A DNA stretch of 64,000 nucleotides from Rugalucina vietnamica (taxonomy: Eukaryota; Mollusca; Bivalvia; Lucinida; Lucinidae): the NCBI GenBank assembly GCA_964017185.1, contig OZ024875.1, forward strand, positions 25,429,456 to 25,493,455, written 5' to 3'. The position numbers and the translations under genes were made by a program. Below, one piece after another: positions 35,041-44,326 of this stretch; within the stretch, counting starts at the first letter, position 1, and each line of letters begins with the position of its first letter. Below the pieces are notes generated by a model that saw only the letters and a list, made by a program, of their open reading frames with translations, did not search any database and was not told the origin of the DNA.

Positions 35041-35497
35041 TATATGACAACACCATTTAACCACTTTCCCTCAAAGTAGGCAGTCCAACTTAGGTCCGTT
35101 AGCAGTGACTAAGTTAGATTTGTCATACGAACACGGTAAATGATGCATGTAAGTAAGCCAACCATAATTTGTACACGATGCACAATGAAAAATAAAACTG
35201 CGAGCCGCTTTCGTGAATGGGACAATGTAATAAACTACTACTAGTTACTTGCTGTAATTATTATATAGCGTAGGTGTACATGGCCTTCGAAAAAATGACA
35301 CATTTATTTAAATCTAACAAACATTTCTCTCACAGAAGCAAGTTGAGAATGGTAAAAGTTTATTGTCAAATACTCCGTTGATTTTTGCCTTCGATCTCAG
35401 TTCAGCATTCAACGAATAGATGCGGTATAGGCGAGAAGCAGCTCACTTTTCATGTGGATTCTTGTACAGAAAATATGCGAAAAGTTGATATTTAACT
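35041..35497. other. E2 interior, gene-free
   Basis: Nothing recognised. Confidence 0.45.
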
Positions 35498-35598
35498 GTG
35501 AGGCCACGCAGGTACCAGAATGAAACTTCACTATTTTGCGTATTTCCGTCGTATAAATGTCTGTGCAAAATATCTTTTTGGTACCTGCGTGGCCTCAC
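35498..35598. mobile_element. 101-bp MITE with 20-bp perfect TIRs
   Basis: GTGAGGCCACGCAGGTACCA at the left and its exact inverse at the right around about 60 bp of unique sequence. No clear target duplication was assigned. Confidence 0.75.
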
Positions 35599-35985
35599 TA
35601 TGAAATTTGGAAAAGTTTATGTAAAATCTCTGAATTTCTTGCAAAAGCGCGCCATCATGGCGTCTTGAGTCACTATTGGTGACGTAACGTGACGTTGTGA
35701 CGTCGATTCGAAGTCCATGCGTGAAAGAGTTGACGTCATGACGTCAATCGGCAGCAATGGCATTATTATTCAAGGATTTTATTTTTTTCCAAATTCTTAG
35801 GCCGCTAGATGCCAGACTTGCCTCATGCCCTTTCCCTTTTCGCCGCGAAACACAGCGAAATACGGCGAAATACCTGTAAATGTTAACATAAAATAATTAT
35901 TTTTTAATTTAATGACAACACTATGATTCATCTGTTCCATAGATCATTATTTCATAATATGTATGATTATACATGTATAGAAATA

Positions 35986-36465
35986 TTTACATTTTTATTG
36001 CAATCGCCCTAGATGAAAGTATCTTTCTTGCTGTTCTTCATTTCCCAATGAAAAACATTAAGTCACGTGATCTTAGAGGCTACGCCTATGGGTGGAGCGA
36101 CGTCAAAACAAGCCAGTGACGTTGTTTGTTTACTCTTGTTAGCGTGACGTCGGTCACGTATCGCCATGACGTTAAGCGCGAAAATTTGACGTTTTGGCTA
36201 TTCCAAAATTACGTTAAGTCGGATTCAATGTCAAATAAAATGAAAATGAGCGATGATGTGTGCAATTAAAAATCTGATACTTGATAAATAATATAAAATG
36301 TAAATATAAGTATTGAAATTCAGATTTTAGCTTTCACTGGATGATGAAAAACATTAGTTGTTTTAATGTCTCCGAGAAGCCCTTCGGGCTTCACAGACAT
36401 TAAAACAGCCTAATGTTTTTCATCATCCAGTGAAAGCTAAAATCTGAATTTCAATCCTTAAATGA
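35986..36465. mobile_element. insertion in E2 absent from E1, with long palindrome
   Basis: E2 sequence up to ACATGTATAGAAAT and from GAAAACCGTGCATAACGCGA onward is collinear with E1 (inverse of about 41,715-41,745). The intervening ~480 bp is extra in E2. Its right part (36,312-36,455) is a near-perfect palindrome with arms of about 65 bp (ATTGAAATTCAGATTTTAGC ... inverse) around AAGCCCTTCGGGCTT. Confidence 0.7.
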
Positions 36466-36594
36466 AAACCGTGCATAACGCGACTTTGCCAATGGTTTTT
36501 CGTACGTGGTACGATAGCGAAATCACAGATTGACGAAAATAATTATAACGTAATGCGCCAGCTCGTTGAATCTAACTTTGTTGTTTGTTTGTTT

Positions 36595-36860
36595 GAATAG
36601 ATGCTTTACGTCCTAATCAACAGCAATGGTCATGTCGGGACGCTGCCTCTATTTTATGGGACATGTTTGAAATATAACGATCCCTCTAAGCCAATACTGC
36701 TTATATGTATGGATGGTTTTACCTGAAACCATTTTTCGTAGGCAGACACAGACCTGAGCGGTAAACCTGTAATCAGATGATCAGCCAATAGCTTATAAGT
36801 TTTGCCTGGAGGCACAAGCAGTCTATATATTTGTTAAGGTCCCAATAGGCAGGGGCCATC
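36595..36860 (-). repeat. GTCCCGACATGACC dispersed repeat, copy 3 (in E2)
   Basis: Inverse orientation: CAATGGTCATGTCGGGACGC, GACCTGAGCGGTAAACC, TTGCCTGGAGGCACAAGC. It lies at the homologous position to the copy at 41,322 in E1, so it predates the split of E1 and E2. Confidence 0.75.
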
Positions 36861-37824
36861 TAACTTTGTGCCTTGTTTTGTAGCAGAAAAATTGTCTAAA
36901 GGGTAATGCTAAATAAACAGTTAGATTCCTTACATTCTTTTTTGTAAATTTTCCTGAACTACGATAACTTAATTTGAGCTCAACCATGTAAAAACGACAA
37001 AACAAAAAGAGGCATATTGACATTTGGGTACCCTCTATGATAGCCAGCATAAGACTAATCGCAATCATATCGATCTATACATTATACTTGCCTTGTAGAA
37101 GTACAACTAGCGAAGATCATTTTAACAGTCAACAGTCCCATGGTGACAACACTTTCAGGGTAATACATGTATACCGGTTTTGCTCAGGTACGCCCAACGA
37201 ATATAGGAATCGAACACAGGACATTTAGTTTCCGGTCAATTCCTTAAATCCACCATTAGGCTTCTGCGCTCAACTTTGATCTAATTAATCTAATGCGGCA
37301 TGCGCTCATATTGCCGCGGTGCGTACACGGCCCTTACTGTATATATGTGTTCAAAACTAAACTGAAAACTTCATATACTGACGTCAGTACTTTGTTTTAA
37401 ACATATAATCTTCCCTTTTCTAGTGTATTGCGCCTTGTATACAATGAGGTTTTGTCATTCGATATTCGACGTGTTCCAAGCCATTAGTACATGAGGATTT
37501 TGGAAGGAACACAACACGCTGTTAAACTCAAAACGGTTAGCAAAAATCGACAATTTCGACACAATTTTGTACATGTACGTTTCTGTATTGCTCGTATTCG
37601 ACCGAATATTGTATCGACCTGGTGAAGGTCGTATGCGACCAAATGTCGTTTCGACTAAATTGATTTCACCGAAATGGCATCAACTTGACGTAATCGAAAA
37701 TCATTGAATGATGCTTTTAGCAGTGTCATTAACCACAGGCGATTAAATGTCTAAAACAGAGTTGAAGCCGATTGCTTCATCATGTTGAATTCAAAGACTT
37801 GTATTAATATATGGGATGGGATCG
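36861..37824. other. E2 family body
   Basis: Collinear (inverse) with E1 about 40,530-41,320. Contains TCGACCGAATATTGTATCGA-like and GTCGTATGCGACC words. No coding exon. Confidence 0.55.
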
Positions 37825-38032
37825 CGGTGGCATAGTTGTATAGGTGGCATCAGACTCCGAATCGAGAGGTCCTGAGTTCGATCCGCACTGGCGACACCGT
37901 GTTGTGTCCTTGAGCAAAGCACATTGATTACCCACAGTACTATTAATACCCAGGAAATGGTAGCACCGTCCAGACATGACTAAAAAATTGGTGACTGGGA
38001 CGTCCAGCCTCAATACAAGCAAACAAATCTGT
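37825..38032 (+). repeat. tRNA-derived SINE (in E2)
   Basis: Pol III B box GAGTTCGATCC near 37,875 after a degenerate A box (GGTGGCATAGTTG). The tail GACTGGGACGTCCAGCCTCA runs into ATACAAGCAAACAAAT. The counterpart in E1 is at 40,325-40,535 in inverse orientation. Confidence 0.7.
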
Positions 38033-38399
38033 GGGCAATCATACCATGAAAATTGCTAACGCCGCTATGAGCTTTTGTCTGTTAATTAAGCTAGATAATA
38101 GGATCTAACATTATCGGGTAAGTCTGATTAATCTGAAAAAGAAGCATGAAAATATACACAAAAACCAATAATCAGGGTCTCAGAAACTTCAAAGTAGTAA
38201 AGGCACGAATAAAACACGATGATAATACAAAATTGAAAAGAAAACAAATTTGAAAAGTAATAGATGCATACAAATTAAAATGAAATTTAAACAATAAAAC
38301 TGTTGTGACTGTCGGGACTAAAACGATAATTATACAAAATTGAGACGTAAACAAAATATTGATACAACTTGAAATGAAATAAAAACATCCCATTAAAAT

Positions 38400-38651
38400 T
38401 TTGTAACTGTCGTCTTTTTCGCAGCGAAACACCGCGAAACACCGGTCAATTGATTTTATGCGTTATAACAGGTAAACTTTTTTCGCCGTGTTCCGTCGCG
38501 AAATTTCGCCGTGAAATCTGGAATTTCGCGGCGGAATTTCGCCGCGAAATTCCGCGCTGACTTTTATTTTACACACAATTTTGCAGCGAAATTTTGCAAT
38601 TAGCCGTTAACAAATTAGCCGTTTTATGGGTCTTTAGCCATAACACCACTG
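38400..38651 (-). repeat. E2 terminus with TTCGCGGCGAAA palindromes
   Basis: Closely spaced TTTCGCAGCGAAA, TTTCGCCGTGAAA, TTTCGCGGCGGAA and TTTCGCCGCGAAA motifs followed by the 20-bp terminal repeat. It is the inverse of E1's left end at 20,695-20,927. Confidence 0.85.
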
Positions 38652-39982
38652 TATGGTAAAAACTACTCAAAATTCTTCTTCTCCAGAACCTGCAGGCCAA
38701 TTTTCATGAAACTTGGCATGTAGCATTTGGGACTTCAGCCCATTAATTTAGGTTAAGGTCAAACCTAATGGAGTAGATGAAGGTATGTGATTAATATAGG
38801 TTAAGGTCATCTCTTGACCTTGGCCTGTCTGTCGTCCATACACACTTTTCAAAGATCTTCTTCTCTGAAACTGCTTAGCCAGTCAAAGTGAAATTTTATG
38901 TGGAGCATTCATGGGTAGGGGAGACGAAAGTTTGATAGTGAAATCCAGGTCACATGACAAAGATGGCCGCCACACCCATATATGGTAAAAACCACTCAAA
39001 AATCTTCTTCTCCAGAACCGGCAGGCCTATTTTCATGAAACTTGGCATGGAGCATTTGGGACTCCAGCCCATCATAGTTTGATCAAATGATGACCCTAAG
39101 ATGACCTTGACCTATTTTATGGCAATTTCAATTTTGGAAACATAGGCTTTTACATGGTAAAAGTGAAAACTATGGAATTTTTGAAAACTGTTGCAGCCTG
39201 AGACTAGAAAAGTGGTAGATGCAAACAACTAATGGAGTAGATAAAGGTATATAATTAATTTAGGTCAAGGTCATCTTTTGACCTTGGCCAGTCTGTCGTC
39301 CATACACACTTTTCAAAGATCTTCTTCTCTGAAACTGCTTGGCCAATCAAAGTGAAATTTTATGTGGAGCGTCCATGGGTGTGGAGCGTCCATGGGTAGG
39401 GGGAACGAAAGTTTGATCGCAAAATTCAGGTCACATGACCAAGATGGCCGCCATGCCCAACTATGGTAAAAATCACTCAAAAATCTTCTTCTCCAGAACC
39501 TGGCTGGCCGATTTACGCGAAACTTGGTATGTAGCATTTTGGACTCCAGCCCATCATAGTTTGTTGAAATGATGACCTTAGGATGACCTTGACTTATTTT
39601 ACGGCAAGGTCAATTTTGGAAACATAGGCTTTTACATGGGAAAAGGCGAAAACAATGGATATTTTGGAAACTGTTGCAGCCTGAAACCTGAAAGTTGATA
39701 GATGCAGACAACTAATGGAGTCAATGAAGGTAAGTAATTAATGAAGGCCAAGGTCATTTCTTGACCTTGACCCAAGGTCATTTAAATATCAAAATTAAAA
39801 TTATGGTTTTCTCAGAAATCACTGGGTTTGGAAACTATTGCAGCCTGAGACCTGAAACTTTGCGGATGCAGACAACTCAATAAAGGTGTGTGAGTATTCA
39901 AGGTCAAGGTCATTTCTTGATGACCTAATACTCCAAGATCAGGCTTCAGGTGAGCGTTCTCAGGACCAATGGTCCTCTGGTT
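38652..39982 (+). mobile_element. GCTCACC repeat II, right part
   Basis: Continuation of the copy broken at 22,061. Ends with AGGTGAGCGTTCTCAGGACC then AATGGTCCTCTGG. Confidence 0.9.
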
Positions 39983-41321
39983 GTTTAAATTTAATTTTAA
40001 TTTGGATGCTTTTATATCATTTCAGGTCGTATCAATATTTTGTTTTCGTTTCAATTGTGTATACTTATCGTTTTAGTCCCGACAGTCACAAACGTTTAAT
40101 TGTTTAAATTTCATTTTAATTTGTATGCATTTATTTCTTTTCAAGTCATATAAATATTTGTTTTCTTTTATTTGTATGATAATCGTTTAAGTTACATGTT
40201 ATTTTCATGCTTCTTTTTCAGATTAATCAGACTTACGCGATAATATTAGATCCTATATTCTAGTTTAATTAACGGAACAAAAGCTTATAGCGGCATAACA
40301 ATTTTCATAGGATGATTGCCCACAGATTTGTTTGTTTGTATTGAGGCAGAACGTCCCAGTCACCAATTTTTCAGTCATGTCTGGACGGAGCTACCGATTC
40401 CTAGGTATTAAGTAGTACTGTGTGTAGTTAATGTGCCTAACTCAAGGACACAACACGGTGTCGCCAGTGCGAATCAAACTCATGACCTCTCGATTCGGAG
40501 TCTGATGCACTATAACTATGCTACCGTGATCCCAACTCACAGATGTATAAAAGTCTTTAGATTCAACATGATGAAGCAATCTGCTTCAACTGTTCTTTAG
40601 ACATTTAATCGCCTGTGGTAATGACACTGCTAAAAGCATCAGTGAATTTTCCGATTAAGTCAAGTGGACGCCGTATCGTTGAATTCAATTTAGTCGAAAA
40701 GCCATTTGGTCGCATACAACCTCCACCGGGTCGATACGATATTCGTTCGAATACGAGCAGTACAGCAACGTACATGTACAAAACTGTGTCGAAATTGTCA
40801 ATAATTGTCGAGGTCCTTTTGCTAACCGTTCTGAATTAAACCGCGTGTTGTGTGCCTTCTAAAATCCACATGTACGGATGGCTTGGAACACGTACATGCA
40901 TGTCGAATGTCAAAATCTCATTGTATACAACGCACAATACACTAGAAAAAAAGAGGATATATAAAACAAAGTATTGTAGTTCATACTCGTACACTTGTTT
41001 TGTGTAAGCAATGGGTCATATGATGTTTTCAGTTTCGGAACACATATACACAGTAAGGGCCACGAGTACGCACCGTAGTAATATGATGCTGGTATTCATA
41101 GAGGGTGATCAGAGTGGTAACCAGCAAGCCCAAATGTCAAATTTGAATATGTCTCTTTTTGTTTTATCGTTTTTACATGGTTGATCTCAAATTAAGTTAT
41201 CGTAGTTCACACCTTAAACGCTATGAAGTGAAGAAATCGAGTTAAAAAAGAAATCAAGGAATCTTACTGTTAATTGAGCAATACCCTTTAGACAATGTTT
41301 GTGCTACAAAACACAAAATTA
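39983..41321 (+). other. E1 body
   Basis: Inverse-homologous to E2. Includes the SINE at 40,325-40,535 and no gene. The 74-codon frame at 40,615 is not considered coding because its counterpart in E2 is not conserved as a frame. Confidence 0.6.
40325..40535 (-). repeat. tRNA-derived SINE (in E1)
   Basis: Inverse copy with GGATCACGGTAGCATAG, B-box region GAGTTTGATTCGCACTGGCG and tail words AGACATGACTGAAAAATTGG and TGACTGGGACGT. Same site as the SINE in E2. Confidence 0.65.
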
Positions 41322-41615
41322 GATGGCCCCTGCCCATTGGGACCTAAAGAAACATATGGTATGTTTGTGCCTAAAGGCAAAGCTTATACGCTACTGACTG
41401 ATCATCTGATAACTGGTTTACCGCTAAGGTCTGTGCCTGCCTAGGAAAATGGTTTCAAGTCAAACCATTCAAACATATAAGCAGTATTGGCTTAGATGGA
41501 TGGTTATATTTCAACACTTGTTGGATATCATGACGTCCCATAAAATGGAGGCAGCGTCCCAACATGACCATTGCTGTTGATTGGGGCGTAAAGCGTCTAT
41601 TAAAACAAACAAACA
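41322..41615 (+). repeat. GTCCCGACATGACC dispersed repeat, copy 4 (in E1)
   Basis: GGCCCCTGCCCATTGGGACC ... GCAGCGTCCCAACATGACC, then GCTGTTGATTGGGGCGTAAA and AAACAAACAAACAC. Confidence 0.75.
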
Positions 41616-41849
41616 CAGTTAGATTCAACGAGCTGGCTCATTACGTTATAAATATTTTCGTCTATCCTTGATTTCGCTATCGTATCATGTAATACCAATG
41701 GGAAAGTCGCATTATGAACGTTTTTCATTTCTATACATGCATAAATGTACATGCTATTAATGTGCACGTGAATCACGATTTATACTAGGAACAGATGAAT
41801 CATAGTGTGGTCATTAAATTGAAAATAAATAAATTTTTGTTAACATTTA

Positions 41850-42102
41850 CAGGTATTTCGCCATGTTTCGCGGCGAAATAGGAAATTTAACTTTACCTGT
41901 TGTAAGCGTTAAAAAACGAATTTCGCCGTGAAACACGGCGGAATTTCACCGCGAAAAACGTATTTTCGCGGCGAAAAAATTAACCGATTAAACGTTTAAA
42001 TTTTCCCTTGGCCGGTGAAATTTCGCGGTGGTTTCGCCGCGAAAAATCACAAGTGATAAGCGCGAACTGTGCAAAAATGGGTTTTTAGCCATAACACCAC
42101 TG
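41850..42102 (+). repeat. E1 right terminus with TTCGCGGCGAAA palindromes
   Basis: At least six TTTCGC(C/G)GCGAAA-like motifs in 200 bp, then the terminal repeat. Counterpart (inverse) at 22,062-22,285 in E2. Confidence 0.85.
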
Positions 42103-43257
42103 TACCATCATTGACTCCATTAGTTATCTGCATCTAGCAACTTTCAAGTCTCAGGCTGCAATAGTTTCCAAAATATCCATTATTTTTACCTTTTCCCATG
42201 TAAAAGCCTAAAATAAGTCAAGGTAATCCCAGGGTCATCATTTTATCAAACTATGATGGGCTGAGGTCCCCGATGCTACATACCAAGTTTCGTGGTTTTA
42301 TCAAACTATGATGGGCTGGAGTGCTCAATGCTACATACTGAATTTCGTTGAAATCAACCCACCAATTCTGAAGAAGAAGATATCTGAAGGGTTTTTACCA
42401 TGTATGAACATGGTGGCCATCTTGGTCATGTGACCAAGATATCGCGAACAAAATTTCAATACAACTACCCCGGTACCCAAGGAGGCACCACATAAAATTT
42501 CAACTTGATCGGCCAAGCGATTTCTGATAAAACCATAATCTTAATTTTGATGGGCTGGAGTGCTCAATGCTACATACCGAATTTCGTTGAAATCGACCCA
42601 CCGGTTCTGGAGAAGATTTTTGAAGGGTTTTTACCATGTATGAGCATGGTGGCCATCTTGGTCATGTGACCAAGATATCACAAACAAAATTTCAATACAA
42701 CTACCCTGGAGGCTCCACATAAAATTTCAACTTGATCGGCCAAGCGATTTCTGAGAAAACCATAATCTTAATTTTGATATTTAAATGACCTTGGGTCAAG
42801 GTCAAGAAATGATATTGACCTTAATTTATTACATACCTCCATTGACTCCATTAGTTGTCTGCATCTAGCAACTTTCAAGTCTCAGGCTGCAACAATTTCC
42901 AAAATATCCATTGTTTTCACCTTTTCCAATGTAAAAGCCTGTTTCCAAAATTGACCTTGCCGTAAAATATGTCAAGGTCTTCATTAAAATTTTTATCAAG
43001 CTATGATGGGCTACATACCCAGTCTCATGGAAATCGGCCCACCGGTTCTGGAGAAGAAGATATTTGAAAGGTTTTTACCATATATAATTTAAATTTAAAT
43101 GCTTCTACCCATGGAGGCTTCACATAAAATTTCAACTTGATCGGCCAAGTGGTTTCAGAGAAGAAGATCTTTGAAATTGTGGACAGACGGACGGACAACG
43201 GCCAGATCATGGCCATCCTATAAGCTCACCTTGTGAGCCTTTGGCTCAGGTAGGCTA
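42103..43257 (-). mobile_element. GCTCACC repeat I, right part
   Basis: Continuation from 20,694 to the terminal hairpin GCTCACCTTGTGAGCC followed by TTTGGCTCAGGTAGGC. It contains two local duplications of TGATGGGCTGGAGTGCTCAA. Confidence 0.85.
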
Positions 43258-43345
43258 AAAATTGTGGACAATGTATGACGGGCTGACACTGGGTACCTGC
43301 CTATCCTGTAAGCTCACCTTGTGAGCCTTTGGCTCAGTTGAGCTT
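43258..43345 (-). repeat. extra GCTCACC terminal fragment
   Basis: A second terminal hairpin (GCTCACCTTGTGAGCC then TTTGGCTCAGTTGAGC) with about 50 bp of its inner sequence, next to repeat I. Confidence 0.7.
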
Positions 43346-43551
43346 ACAAACAAAAATTCATCTTACTTTAGTTTTTCATAATTTTTTTTGTACTCAGATG
43401 CTATACTTCATAAATTTCTAAGGTTAAACTTATTCTATCTAAAAGCTAATGACACAGCAGATATCTGGTTTCCAAATGTTTCAAACATGTGCAGGAAGAA
43501 AAGCAATCAACAAAAAATGACATTCTGAGACACATCATGATGTAAACATTC

Positions 43552-44076
43552 TCAAACAGGAACATTGAAAATTGAATTATTGTTAGAAGAGTAACGTGGC
43601 AAGGTTTGAGCCTTAAGATCAGATTCTGTTGATGCCGAACTCTGGCTTTCTATGTCATCCATATCTGCTGCAAACGGCATAACTTTGCTCTGGGGACGCA
43701 ACTTCATACTGGTTAAACTGGCAGTTTTCTTGGACACCCAATCTGTTAACGTCTCTTCTTTTGGCCTTTGATCTAAGGCCTGATGAACACATGCTTTCAT
43801 TATGCGTGGTAAATCTGAAACTTTTGGTTCATTGAGTAGTGAATCTCTAAATGATGAAATAATTTTCCCACATTCTGAGGGTTTGACATTGTAGCAGAGT
43901 TCTTCCAGTTCAAGTCTCTCCAACTGTGGCACTTCATAATGTTTCTGTGGTGAGCTGATGAGCCAGCTATAATCCACCATAGTTTGTTTACGTTTTTCCT
44001 CCAGTTCTCTGTCTCTGTACATTTTCTCCAGATCCCGACACTGACTCTCCAGCTCTAGAACCAAGGACTCCATAAC
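43552..44076 (-). CDS. RD3-family protein, terminal exon
   Basis: Single open exon after an acceptor (TTACTAG/GTTATGGAG) to stop TGA at 43,552-43,554. RD3 proteins bind retinal guanylate cyclase in vertebrates and affect its transport; the invertebrate role is unknown. Counting from the ATG: a coiled-coil-like N-terminus (1-32), VDYSWLISSP at 33-42, ERLELEEL at 52-59, SECGKIISSFRD at 66-77 and the RPQSKVMPFAADMDD C-terminal block at 126-140, all matching the family order. A serine-rich, unconserved tail follows. In the family the Met is usually preceded by a short N-terminal segment (a tryptophan-containing SW region), so an upstream exon beyond 44,076 is expected but was not found. No disruption seen. 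Confidence 0.85.
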   Translation of the reverse strand, partial: VMESLVLELESQCRDLEKMYRDRELEEKRKQTMVDYSWLISSPQKHYEVPQLERLELEELCYNVKPSECGKIISSFRDSLLNEPKVSDLPRIMKACVHQALDQRPKEETLTDWVSKKTASLTSMKLRPQSKVMPFAADMDDIESQSSASTESDLKAQTLPRYSSNNNSIFNVPV

Positions 44077-44099
44077 CTAGTAATCATAAAACACTACAT

Positions 44100-44275
44100 A
44101 AAGCAGAAGCCTGGATGGTGAAGAGGTTAATACCACTCCCCTGGTAAGCCAAGGGGCATCAGTTTGGTCCCAGGATTCTCCATTTTTTTTTTTCAGATCA
44201 GGCTTTAAACTGAGGTCCCATCTCCATATGACCTTAGCTGTTGGGATGTTAAACCCCAAATCAACTTCTCATGTT
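44100..44275 (+). repeat. tRNA-derived SINE, upstream of the RD3 exon
   Basis: tRNA-like head (GGATGGTGAAGAGGTTAATA, CCTGGTAAGCC, degenerate B box AGTTTGGTCCC) and the conserved tail GACCTTAGCTGTTGGGATGT then TAAACCCCAAATCAAC. Same family as 57,628. Confidence 0.75.
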
Positions 44276-44326
44276 TATTTATCGAATCTGGAAAGCAGAT
44301 AAAGTGCAGATAAAAAGCTTTATAAA

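Larger units (their letters stand above)
22062..38651 (-). mobile_element. transposon E2 (16.6 kb, contains Ngaro)
   Basis: Same termini as E1 (CAGTGGTGTTATGGCTAAAA ... inverse) with TA duplications, in opposite orientation. Its right side (35,830-38,651) is the inverse of E1's left end plus 39,983-41,880. Its left side (22,062-22,285) is the inverse of E1's right end (about 41,880-42,102). Relative to E1 it carries about 13.5 kb of extra interior (22,286-35,830), including a 190-bp tandem element, SINEs, MITEs and the Ngaro retrotransposon. No transposase of its own is recognised. Confidence 0.85.
20695..42102 (+). mobile_element. transposon E1 (interrupted by nested insertions)
   Basis: Starts CAGTGGTGTTATGGCTAAAA and ends with the inverse TTTTAGCCATAACACCACTG, with TA on both sides. 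Its own DNA is 20,695-20,927 plus 39,983-42,102 (about 2.35 kb); the rest is later insertions. The two ends share only the terminal ~25 bp. The left subterminal part has AAATTAGCCGTTTTAATGGC, the right has the inverse of ACTTTTGCACAGTTCGCGC. Both are rich in TTTCGCGGCGAAA-type palindromes. No transposase is recognised. E2 is the same family inverted. Confidence 0.85.

Noticed and set aside
36861..38400. A simple large palindrome or a segmental inversion as the explanation for the 36-42 kb inverted homology
   Set aside because: The tips, TA duplications and split GCTCACC repeats show two separate insertions of one transposon family in opposite orientations.
22062..38651. E2 as a giant element carrying cargo genes (Starship- or Maverick-like)
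   Set aside because: The interior contains only repeats and the Ngaro retrotransposon; no host-type or capsid, polymerase or captain genes were found.
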